From JAVBKE01 sp031554215 (GTDB lineage: Bacteria; Bacillota; Bacilli; JARBTR01), in NCBI GenBank assembly GCA_031554215.1, contig JAVBKF010000231.1, positions 1 through 9,212 of the forward strand: a stretch of 9,212 nucleotides of DNA, read 5' to 3'. The position numbers were made by a program, and so were the translations under genes. Under the pieces are notes generated by a model. That model was not told the DNA's origin, did no database searches, and saw only the letters and a program-made list of their open reading frames with translations. Positions 1-5,463 of this stretch are shown one piece after another (within the stretch, counting starts at the first letter, position 1; each line of letters opens with the position of its first letter).

Positions 1-360
1 GGTGGTGGACACTCTATTGGTATTCCAATTGCGGTATCGTGTGATTGGACATATATGGTGCCATCTGCAACGATGACGATTCACCCAATCCGCCTAACGG
101 GCATGATTATCGGAGTCCCTCAAACATTTGAGTACCTTGAACAAATGCAGGCCCGGGTAGTTAATTTCATTGTCAAACACTCGAAAATTGGCGAGGAAGA
201 TTTAAAAGAAATGATGTTTGCACAAGGGAACTTGTCTCGGGATATTGGCACAAACATTGTCGGTGAAGAGGCGATCGGCACAGGTCTTGTCGATAGCATT
301 GGCGGTGTTAGCGAAGCCATTCTTAAATTGAATGAACTAATGACCATGAAAAATCAATAG
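1..360 (+). CDS. tepA: TepA-type ClpP-fold serine protease, 3' end only
   Basis: The frame is open from the first base and ends at TAG 358-360, giving the last 119 residues. The product matches the TepA (YmfB) branch of the ClpP/crotonase fold, a cytoplasmic protease-like protein reported to enhance protein translocation in Bacillus. The visible part has the nucleophile motif GGGHSIG (Ser at visible residue 5), a TIHP motif with the likely catalytic His at residue 28, and an SRD motif with the likely Asp at residue 81. The spacing between them is close to ClpP. The C-terminal GLVDSIGG is also typical. In Bacillus this gene is usually followed by ylzJ and the DNA translocase ftsK/spoIIIE; neither is here, so the local order differs. 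The N-terminal part lies outside the window. The family call is secure; the cellular role rests on homology. Confidence 0.9.
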   Translation, partial: GGGHSIGIPIAVSCDWTYMVPSATMTIHPIRLTGMIIGVPQTFEYLEQMQARVVNFIVKHSKIGEEDLKEMMFAQGNLSRDIGTNIVGEEAIGTGLVDSIGGVSEAILKLNELMTMKNQ

Positions 361-453
361 ATGAAAGTCCAACTTGGATAAAGGGGCTAGCAATAACAGT
401 TTCAAATTTATCTGAATACGTCAAGGTTTCATCGGAGTGATTGAGCCGGAGAA

Positions 454-529
454 CTACAAATAGACCGCATTCTTTGTGCTTGACTGAGCCAGAGCATGCG
501 GTCGTTCGACTTGGCCTAGATCAGTGTAG
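454..529 (+). other. Strong stem-loop downstream of tepA, role unknown
   Basis: GACCGCAT at 463-470 pairs with ATGCGGTC at 496-503. The helix continues inward over 472-476/490-494 with one U-C mismatch and one G-U pair, leaving a 13-base loop. CTACA at 454-458 can close an outer helix with TGTAG at 525-529. The G-U pair would be an A-C mismatch on the other strand, so a plus-strand RNA is favoured. No U-tract follows, so this is not a standard intrinsic terminator. It could be a 3' UTR structure of tepA or part of a small RNA. I do not recognise a known family. Confidence 0.4.
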
Positions 530-532
530 AAC

Positions 533-568
533 AAAAACGACCCAACTTTTGCTAAAATGAGCCGTTTT
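533..568 (-). terminator. Intrinsic terminator for the Prli42-like gene
   Basis: Read on the minus strand, AAAACGGCTC (568-559) pairs with GGGTCGTTTT (543-534) over 10 base pairs including two G-U pairs. The inner TTTT/AAAA can pair as well, and a run of five T (537-533) ends the element. On the plus strand the two G-U pairs become A-C mismatches, so the hairpin belongs to a minus-strand transcript. It lies 27 bases past the stop of the 31-codon gene at 595-690. Confidence 0.65.
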
Positions 569-594
569 GACTGCTTGAGATGGGCGCTTATTTT

Positions 595-690
595 CTAAAA
601 GAAATAAGAGAGCCCAGTGAAAAGAGATAGAAGAATCATTGATATCAGCATCAAATAGATGACAAATTTCTGTATTTTTTTATTATTCAC
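595..690 (-). CDS. prli42: Prli42-like membrane miniprotein (stressosome anchor)
   Basis: This is a 31-codon gene starting with GTG (690-688) and ending with TAG (597-595). An AAAGGGTG ribosome site sits six bases upstream. The product begins MNNKKIQKF, a positively charged cytoplasmic head, and continues as one hydrophobic helix from about residue 9 to the C-terminal FF. Length, basic N-terminus and single-helix build agree with Prli42 of Listeria, a 31-residue membrane protein reported to bind the stressosome protein RsbR1 and transmit oxidative stress to sigma-B. I recognised it from sequence character, not from a search. It has its own promoter (TTGAGA/TACAAT) and terminator, so it is a monocistronic unit divergent from the M20 peptidase gene. 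An alternative is an unrelated single-helix miniprotein, but the full set of expression signals makes it a real gene. An upstream in-frame GTG at 699-697 would add three residues but lacks the spacing to the ribosome site. Confidence 0.82.
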   Translation of the reverse strand: MNNKKIQKFVIYLMLISMILLSLFTGLSYFF

Positions 691-722
691 CCGAGGCACC
701 CTTTCAAACTTGATTCTAGTTA

Positions 723-751
723 ATTGTACACTTTTTTTACTCCACTCTCAA
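723..751 (-). promoter_or_regulatory. Sigma-A promoter of the Prli42-like gene
   Basis: On the minus strand the -35 box TTGAGA (751-746) and the -10 box TACAAT (728-723) are separated by exactly 17 bases, each one or two bases from consensus. Transcription would start near 716, leaving a leader of about 25 bases that carries the AAAGGGTG ribosome site. Confidence 0.7.
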
Positions 752-763
752 CTATCAAAGTGA

Positions 764-792
764 TGGAAATGATCGTTGGTTTCATGTATAAT
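764..792 (+). promoter_or_regulatory. Promoter of the M20 peptidase gene
   Basis: A perfect -10 box TATAAT (787-792) is preceded at 17 bases by TGGAAA (764-769), a weak -35 box. Transcription would start near 799 and run into the AAAGGAGAT ribosome site at 818-826. The -35 box lies 12 bases from the -35 box of the divergent miniprotein promoter, so factors binding in between could affect both. Confidence 0.55.
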
Positions 793-832
793 GATTGCTT
801 ACAACATGATCACCATAAAAGGAGATAAAAAA

Positions 833-844
833 ATGATAAATTAA
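833..844 (+). other. Original start of the M20 gene, closed by a TAA at codon 4
   Basis: ATG at 833 has an ideal ribosome site (AAGGAG, eight-base spacing) and is in frame with the peptidase that follows, but the fourth codon is TAA (842-844). The result is a three-codon ORF (Met-Ile-Asn). Related YqjE-type proteins begin MINEKRL or similar, as I recall them, so a GAA or CAA codon probably became TAA. The next possible start, TTG 851, is only six bases past this stop, close enough for termination-reinitiation. Confidence 0.75.
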
Positions 845-850
845 AAACGA

Positions 851-1954
851 TTGCTAGAGCAGTTTTGGGAATTGGTGCAGATTGACTCACCTTCTACTCA
901 TGAGAGAAAAGTGTGCGACGCTTTGATCAAAATTTTTACAGATCTTGGGTTAGAAGCGTATGAGGATGATACAGCAGCGAAGACTGGTCATGGATCTGGT
1001 AATTTGTTTATCACATGGAAGGGCAATAAAGCGGGGGTAGACCCAATTTTGTTTACTTGCCACATGGATACAGTTACACCTGGCTTTGGTGTGAAACCAG
1101 AAGTGAGAGATGGTCATGTTTATAGTGATGGGACAACAATACTTGGCGCAGACGATAAAGCAGGGATTGCTGCACTGATTGAAGTTATTCAAGTGATCAG
1201 TGACAATAGCACACCGCACGGAGATATTCAGTTTGTCATTACGGTAGGGGAAGAACTGGGTCTGGTTGGTGCGATGGCACTTGATCCTACCTTGTTAAAA
1301 GCGAAGTTTGGTTATGCGCTTGATAGTGATCGTTTAGTCGGCGGAGCAGCCATTGGTGCACCATTCCAAGTGAAAATCTTTGCTGATATTAAAGGTAAAA
1401 CCGCTCATGCAGGTGTTGCGCCTGAAAAAGGAATTTCAGCCATTGAAATCGCTGCAAAAGCAATTTCTAATATGCCACTTGGTAGAATTGATGCTGAAAC
1501 AACCGCTAATATTGGAAAAATTGAAGGTGGTTCACAAACGAACATTGTCTGTGAAACAGTACGCATTGAAGCAGAAGCACGTTCACTTGTCCAAGAGAAA
1601 TTAGATAAACAGGTGATTGAAATGAAACGTGCACTTGAGACTGCAGCACTTGAAATGGGCGGCAACGTCGATGTTGACATTCAAGTGATGTATGCTGGTT
1701 TTAAATTCACTGAGGATGACAGGATTGTTCAAGTAGTGAAAAAAGCAGCTGAAAAAGTTGGCCGCGAATGTCTGACTTTCCACACTGGTGGTGGTAGCGA
1801 TGCCAATGTATTCAACGGGCATGGTGTTCCGACAATCGTGTTGTCAGTTGGCTATGAAGAAATTCATACTAAGAGGGAAAGAATGCCGATAATTGAATTA
1901 AATAAACTAGCTGAAATGACTATTGCCATCATTGATGAGGTTGCTGGAAACTAA
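851..1954 (+). CDS. PepT-like M20 family metallopeptidase (YqjE type), altered N-terminus
   Basis: This is a cytoplasmic two-zinc exopeptidase of the M20 family, PepT-like subgroup, expected to release N-terminal residues from small peptides. Numbering from TTG 851, the metal and catalytic motifs are all present: CHMD with His71 and Asp73, GADDKAG with Asp101, GEELG with catalytic Glu134 and ligand Glu135, ALDSD with Asp158, and the C-terminal IHTKRE histidine. The dimerisation (lid) domain lies between about residues 170 and 280. The 367 residues are close to the family's usual length of about 370. Natural translation should begin at ATG 833, but a TAA blocks that frame after three codons. 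TTG 851 is the nearest start and has no ribosome site of its own, so expression would need reinitiation. Only about six residues would be lost, and the rest is undamaged. The gene may be weakly expressed or newly silenced. Confidence 0.85.
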   Translation: MLEQFWELVQIDSPSTHERKVCDALIKIFTDLGLEAYEDDTAAKTGHGSGNLFITWKGNKAGVDPILFTCHMDTVTPGFGVKPEVRDGHVYSDGTTILGADDKAGIAALIEVIQVISDNSTPHGDIQFVITVGEELGLVGAMALDPTLLKAKFGYALDSDRLVGGAAIGAPFQVKIFADIKGKTAHAGVAPEKGISAIEIAAKAISNMPLGRIDAETTANIGKIEGGSQTNIVCETVRIEAEARSLVQEKLDKQVIEMKRALETAALEMGGNVDVDIQVMYAGFKFTEDDRIVQVVKKAAEKVGRECLTFHTGGGSDANVFNGHGVPTIVLSVGYEEIHTKRERMPIIELNKLAEMTIAIIDEVAGN

Positions 1955-2028
1955 GCACATAGCTGATGTTTAGTCGCTTACAAAACGACATTACTAGCTG
2001 TAAAGGTAAGTGCATATAATGAACGTTG

Positions 2029-2060
2029 AAAAGAATGCTTATCCAATAGGCATTCTTTTC
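2029..2060 (+). terminator. Strong terminator between the M20 peptidase gene and rnz
   Basis: AAAAGAATGCTTAT (2029-2042) pairs with ATAGGCATTCTTTT (2046-2059) over 14 base pairs around a CCA loop, and the 3' arm ends in TTTTCCTT. One G-U pair favours the plus strand, though the A-rich foot would also allow stopping from the other side. It ends the peptidase transcript. Confidence 0.9.
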
Positions 2061-2061
2061 C

Positions 2062-2089
2062 TTACTCATTGTCTGTTACATCATATAAT
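2062..2089 (+). promoter_or_regulatory. Possible rnz promoter
   Basis: A consensus -10 box TATAAT (2084-2089) follows a poor -35 box TTACTC (2062-2067) with a 16-base spacer. It lies just past the terminator and about 70 bases ahead of the rnz start, where a promoter is expected. The weak -35 box makes this tentative. Confidence 0.4.
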
Positions 2090-2161
2090 TTGTCGAAACA
2101 TGAAAGAAATTCATGAATAATGAACAGTTTGGTTGATAAAGGGTTGAATTGAGGGATTGTT

Positions 2162-3076
2162 ATGGAATTATTTTTTCTTGGAACTGGTGCAGGAATACCT
2201 GCAAAGCAAAGGAATGTGACTTCGATTGCACTCCTCATGAGTGAGGAGCGAAATGCAACATGGTTGTTTGATTGCGGGGAAGGAACACAGCATCAAATTC
2301 TCAAATCGAAAATTCGTCCCGGGAAAATTGAAAAGATTTTTGTCTCGCATCTGCATGGTGATCATATCTATGGACTACCTGGATTACTCAGTAGCCGTTC
2401 TTTTCAGGGCGGAGAAACGCCGCTCACGATTTATGGACCAAAAGGAGTGCGAGAATTTGTTGAGGTGAGCCTCAGGACAAGTGGTACGCATCTCCGTTAT
2501 GCACTTGATATTTGCGAGATTGATGAGGGAACGGTGTTCCAGGACAAACAGTTTAAGGTGAGTGCTTTTAAGCTTCACCACGGGCTTCCGTCTTATGGTT
2601 ATCGTATCGAAGAAGCAGATCGTTCTGGTGCGCTAAATGTCAGGAAGTTGCAGGAAATGGGGATTCCACCCGGACCAATCTATAAGCAAATTAAATCTGG
2701 TGAAGAGGTTGTTTTGGACGATGGTAGGGTCATTGATGGAAAAGCATTTACATTTGCCCCGATTAAGGGCAAAATCTTAGCAATTGCTGGCGATACGAGA
2801 AAATGTGAGAACACACGCCAACTAGCGATGAATGCTGATTGGTTAGTCCATGAGTCAACATTTCAATTAGGACAGGAACAGCTCGCTTATGAATTTTTTC
2901 ATACGACCAATACTGAAGCTGCAACGATTGCCAAAGAGGCCGGCGTAAAGAACCTGGTTCTAACGCATATTAGTTCTCGGTTCACTGAAGCAGATATGGT
3001 TCAGTTTTTGCAAGAAGCAAAAGAAATCTTTCCAAATTGTAAAATTGCTAGTGACTTTAGTTGCTTTGATTTATAA
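2162..3076 (+). CDS. rnz: Ribonuclease Z (tRNA 3' processing endonuclease)
   Basis: RNase Z cuts the 3' trailer from tRNA precursors lacking encoded CCA, in the cytoplasm, usually as a homodimer. The 304-residue product has the metallo-beta-lactamase fold. All seven metal ligands fall at the same numbers as in Bacillus subtilis RNase Z: His63, His65, Asp67 and His68 in SHLHGDH, His140 in KLHHGLPSYGYRI, Asp211 in AGDTR, and His269 in THISSRF. His247 of the FHTT segment is also kept. The flexible arm that grips tRNA corresponds to about residues 150-195, including the GIPPGP stretch. Translation starts at ATG 2162, with GAGGGA about six bases upstream. The stop lies 14 bases before the next coding start, suggesting a shared transcript with the nucleotidyltransferase remnant. 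No damage is visible. Confidence 0.97.
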   Translation: MELFFLGTGAGIPAKQRNVTSIALLMSEERNATWLFDCGEGTQHQILKSKIRPGKIEKIFVSHLHGDHIYGLPGLLSSRSFQGGETPLTIYGPKGVREFVEVSLRTSGTHLRYALDICEIDEGTVFQDKQFKVSAFKLHHGLPSYGYRIEEADRSGALNVRKLQEMGIPPGPIYKQIKSGEEVVLDDGRVIDGKAFTFAPIKGKILAIAGDTRKCENTRQLAMNADWLVHESTFQLGQEQLAYEFFHTTNTEAATIAKEAGVKNLVLTHISSRFTEADMVQFLQEAKEIFPNCKIASDFSCFDL

Positions 3077-3090
3077 AGGGGTGTGATACC

Positions 3091-3475
3091 TTGCGTGAAT
3101 TGATTGCCGAAAAATGAAGGACTATTGAGGTTGACTTTGATGTCAAGGTGCTCTTCGCTTGTGAATCTGGTAGCAGGTCATGGGGATTTCCATCAAAGGA
3201 TAGCGATTATGATGCCAGATTTATCTATATACATAAGCCCGAATGGTACTTATCAATTGATCAACACCGTGATGTAATTGAACTACCAATCAATGATTTG
3301 CTTGATATTTCTGGCTGGGAGCTGACGAAGGCATTACGCTTGTTTCGGAAGTCAAATCCACCACTCGTTGAATGGTTCAGTGCCGCTAGGGAACAGTATT
3401 TCTGATGACCGAAATGATCCTACAGAGCGTTTAGATAGTCTTTTTAGAGAAATGTTAAGGATCGTTTGGCACTAA
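3091..3475 (+). pseudogene. RlaP/YcgL-type nucleotidyltransferase remnant
   Basis: The original start is probably TTG 3091, six bases past AAAGGGGTG. The frame begins LRELIAEK, meets TGA at 3115-3117, then continues in the same frame with sequence typical of the DNA polymerase beta-like nucleotidyltransferases of the RlaP/YcgL group: ESGSRSWGF plus the SDYDARF metal motif, then DISGWEL, LFRKSNPP and VEWFS. That frame stops at TGA 3403. In another frame, bases 3404-3475 encode a typical family tail containing PTERLDSLFREML and ending at TAA 3473. Intact relatives have roughly 230-270 residues, so about 100-130 central codons are missing, with a junction near 3376-3400. The gene has therefore at least two lesions and cannot make the normal enzyme. 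A start at GTG 3148 would still give only a truncated 85-residue fragment. Confidence 0.85.
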
Positions 3476-3543
3476 GCATTAAACCCCTGAATTGTTTGCT
3501 GATTACTATTGTCATTAATCCTTAAATTAAAAGTGGTGGAGCC

Positions 3544-4512
3544 ATGAATAAAATTGGAATGAATTTCTGTCAGCGAATCACACTCCCGACACCGTTTATG
3601 GTTGGAGATGTGCATGTTTATTTGCTCACAGGTGACGTATGTACTTTGATTGATGTTGGTCCGAAAACTCCTGAGGCAAAAGAGGCACTTGAATACCAGT
3701 TAAAAAAGCTGGGCTATAACCTCTCGGATATTGAGCAGGTGGTTCTAACGCATCATCATGTCGATCATGCAGGACTTGCTGACTACTGCAGCGATTCAAT
3801 ACAGTTCCTTGGACATGCTGATAATAATCGTTGGCTGGACCTCAGTAATGCGTTTATGGAAGAAGCATCTGCTTTCTTTATTGGGGAAGCAAGAAAGGCC
3901 GGCGTTCCATCGTCTTTGGAAAATATTCATGAGGTACTTTTTGCTGATAAGCAATTTGGCTGCAAGCGATCATTGACTGGTACCCTTGCTGAAGGAGACA
4001 CGATTCCAGGGTATGATGATCTCAAGGTTGTTGAGACCTTTGGGCACTCTCAGGGGCATCTTAGTTTCTATTCAAAACAGCATAGCTGCCTATTCGGCGG
4101 TGATGTTCTGATGTCACGGACAAAGCCGAATCCACTACTTGAGCCGCCGATGGTCGTGGGCGGCATCAGAGAGCGACCCTTGGTTCAGCATTTTCAAAGC
4201 CTCACGAAACTCAGCCAAATGGCTATTCAACAAGTATATGCTGGACACGAGGCAACCATAGAGGCTGTACCTTCTTTGATAGATAGCCGGCTCCAATTCA
4301 TACAAGATCGAAATGAGAAAGTTCGTCAAATCATGGGAGATCAGTCATGGACTGCTTATGAAATCTGTCAGCAGCTTTTCCCAAAGCGTTTTGAATCACT
4401 TTTAACATTGACGCTTTTTGAGACAATCGGGCAACTAGATTTGCTTTTATTTAAAGGGGAAATCAGCGAGGAAATCCGAAATGATGTGACAATTTATAAA
4501 AAAAAGTGCTAA
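3544..4512 (+). CDS. Metallo-beta-lactamase-fold hydrolase (YqjP-like)
   Basis: The 322-residue protein is a cytoplasmic MBL-fold metal-dependent hydrolase. It carries THHHVDHAG (ligands His70, His72, Asp74, His75), FGHSQGH (His168 and His172, one of them the expected ligand), GGD (Asp187) and YAGHE (His235). This is the glyoxalase II-like pattern for two metal ions. After about residue 240 comes a helical tail, probably the small winged-helix domain common in this subgroup. It resembles YqjP of Bacillus, whose substrate I do not know. The start ATG 3544 has GGTGGAG seven bases upstream. It sits 68 bases after the nucleotidyltransferase remnant with no terminator between, so it may share the rnz transcript. 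The fold is certain; the substrate is not. Confidence 0.88.
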   Translation: MNKIGMNFCQRITLPTPFMVGDVHVYLLTGDVCTLIDVGPKTPEAKEALEYQLKKLGYNLSDIEQVVLTHHHVDHAGLADYCSDSIQFLGHADNNRWLDLSNAFMEEASAFFIGEARKAGVPSSLENIHEVLFADKQFGCKRSLTGTLAEGDTIPGYDDLKVVETFGHSQGHLSFYSKQHSCLFGGDVLMSRTKPNPLLEPPMVVGGIRERPLVQHFQSLTKLSQMAIQQVYAGHEATIEAVPSLIDSRLQFIQDRNEKVRQIMGDQSWTAYEICQQLFPKRFESLLTLTLFETIGQLDLLLFKGEISEEIRNDVTIYKKKC

Positions 4513-4527
4513 TAGTAGTGATCAAGA

Positions 4528-4556
4528 TTGTAAAATTGATTGAGCTTGTGTACACT
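4528..4556 (+). promoter_or_regulatory. Probable yneF promoter
   Basis: TTGTAA (4528-4533) and TACACT (4551-4556) are spaced by 17 bases, with the likely start point near 4563. This leaves a short leader with the AGGAGGG ribosome site (4579-4585) of yneF. Both boxes deviate by two bases from consensus. Confidence 0.5.
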
Positions 4557-4592
4557 AGTAAGTGGAATTTGTTTAGGTAGGAGGGATATGGC

Positions 4593-4805
4593 ATGTGGAT
4601 GTACATACTTGTTGGTTTAATTGCACTAGCTGCAGGGGTCGTTTTAGGATTCTTTATTGCGCGCAAGACAATGATGAATTATTTGAAAAAGAACCCACCA
4701 ATTAATGAAGACATGATTAGAATGATGATGACCCAAATGGGACAAGTACCATCAAAGAAAAAAGTGAATCAAATGATGTCGCAAATGAATAAAAACATGA
4801 AGTAA
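4593..4805 (+). CDS. yneF: YneF family (UPF0154) small membrane protein
   Basis: The 70-residue protein has one N-terminal membrane helix (about residues 3-23, rich in Ile, Leu, Val, Gly and Ala). A conserved cytoplasmic tail follows with FIARK, MMNYLKKNPPINEDMIR and a Met/Gln-rich end (MMMTQMGQ, NQMMSQMN). This is the full-length pattern of YneF, UPF0154, a family widespread in Bacillota and of unknown function. ATG 4593 is chosen because AGGAGGG lies seven bases upstream and the family begins MW. An earlier ATG at 4588 is out of frame. The gene appears to have its own promoter and no close partner downstream. Confidence 0.95.
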   Translation: MWMYILVGLIALAAGVVLGFFIARKTMMNYLKKNPPINEDMIRMMMTQMGQVPSKKKVNQMMSQMNKNMK

Positions 4806-4876
4806 TTTGGTAGAAAATCCTTTGGTAGCATGTGTTCTGTGAGTTAGTTCCTTTTTGGAATAGGTCATCTCCAGGG

Positions 4877-4900
4877 CTTCATAAGGTATACCTGTAGAAG
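4877..4900. repeat. Imperfect 24-base palindrome in the yneF 3' region
   Basis: The segment has CTTC and GAAG arms around a perfect central AGGTATACCT, with symmetrical mismatches between them. It lies in the unexplained 196-base stretch 4806-5001, which also has a TTCC-TTTTT-GGAA hairpin (4848-4860) and two copies of GAACTAG (4906-4912, 4984-4990). It may be a binding site or part of an RNA fold. Confidence 0.35.
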
Positions 4901-4953
4901 CAAGCGAACTAGTTAAACGAGGTATTTGCAACATCCTTTTGAATAGGAGCATC

Positions 4954-4998
4954 AACGTCTAGCACCAGTTTGAAGACTCGACTGAACTAGGCGTTTTT
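4954..4998 (+). terminator. Plus-strand terminator downstream of yneF
   Basis: AACGTCTAG (4954-4962) pairs with CTAGGCGTT (4987-4995), including one G-U pair that fits only the plus strand. An inner CAGT/ACTG helix (4966-4969, 4981-4984) extends it, and the 3' arm runs into TTTTT (4994-4998). It lies 149 bases past the yneF stop, so the transcript ending here would have a long structured 3' UTR or be a separate small RNA. Confidence 0.6.
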
Positions 4999-5001
4999 GT
5001 A

Positions 5002-5307
5002 CTATCTATTCCCAAAATGAGCACGGAGCGTGAAGGTGGTTAGGGTATATTCGGTCTGAATCTTCTCCTTATGCCAGAAAGAAAACCACCATTGAAAGGC
5101 GGTTTGATTGAACGATAATTCTCGGGATTTGCAATAAATTCCTGAGTGTTGTCTCTCATTTTTCTCTACAATCACGAGTGAATAGACCATTGGGTAACCA
5201 CTTGCATTTTGAGAGACAACTTTCCAACCTTCTTGAAGTAGTTTGTTTAACTCATTTAAATGATTCTTTTTTTCGGAGTAATAATAAACTATGACTGCTT
5301 TTTGCAT
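5002..5307 (-). CDS. Small conserved protein of unknown function, C-terminus probably a stop-loss extension
   Basis: ATG 5307 has a near-perfect AGGAGGTG ribosome site five bases upstream. The first half looks like a real small cytoplasmic protein: MQKAVIVYYYSEKKNHLNEL, then LLQEGWKVVS, then YSLVIVEK. The EGWKVV stretch recalls short DUF4177-like proteins, but I cannot name the family. From residue 51 on, the sequence changes to an unusual Trp/Phe/His/Thr-rich composition. An intrinsic terminator for this strand lies inside this second half (5076-5105). One additional A in the A-run at 5163-5159 would put the frame on TGA (5158-5156), giving a protein of about 51 residues. I infer that the ancestral gene ended near 5156 and that a single-base loss extended the frame to TAG 5002. 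The gene is divergent from the LacI-type regulator gene. Confidence 0.65.
   Translation of the reverse strand: MQKAVIVYYYSEKKNHLNELNKLLQEGWKVVSQNASGYPMVYSLVIVEKNERQHSGIYCKSRELSFNQTAFQWWFSFWHKEKIQTEYTLTTFTLRAHFGNR
5076..5105 (-). terminator. Terminator inside the minus-strand small ORF
   Basis: On the minus strand AAACCGCC (5105-5098) pairs with GGTGGTTT (5090-5083) over eight base pairs with one G-U pair and a seven-base loop, followed by the T-rich tail TCTTTCT. On the plus strand the G-U becomes an A-C mismatch. Its place, about 50 bases past the inferred ancestral stop, fits a normal gene end. Confidence 0.65.
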
Positions 5308-5463
5308 GGTACACCTCCTGTGACGAGAATATCATTAAGAAACAGCTTGCGTATATTTGTGTGACCGGTTTGGCGTAGGGCAGCCAATTGATCAGATGGG
5401 TTTTAATTTACCTTTTTTTTATTAAAATCTTAACGTAAATAAAAATTCGGAGGAGGGCAAGAA

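Noticed and set aside
765..784. Possible CcpA (cre) site near the M20 peptidase promoter
   Set aside because: The arms do not form the required pseudo-palindrome around a CG at the right spacing.
1405..1680. 91-codon ORF antisense to the M20 peptidase
   Set aside because: It mirrors the codon pattern of a clear gene and has no expression signals.
2015..2020. Perfect TATAAT just before the terminator at 2029
   Set aside because: No acceptable -35 box, and transcription would run straight into the terminator hairpin.
3115..3117. TGA read as selenocysteine in the nucleotidyltransferase (and in the symporter at 8734)
   Set aside because: Neither family uses selenocysteine, no redox site is involved, and no hairpin resembling a bacterial selenocysteine insertion element was noticed after the codons.
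3148..3405. Independent 85-residue nucleotidyltransferase starting at GTG 3148
   Set aside because: Family sequence extends upstream through a TGA to TTG 3091, which has the ribosome site; GTG 3148 has none.
4752..4955. 67-codon minus-strand ORF overlapping the yneF end
   Set aside because: No ribosome site, antisense to yneF, and composed of translated hairpins; the stretch is better seen as structured non-coding DNA.
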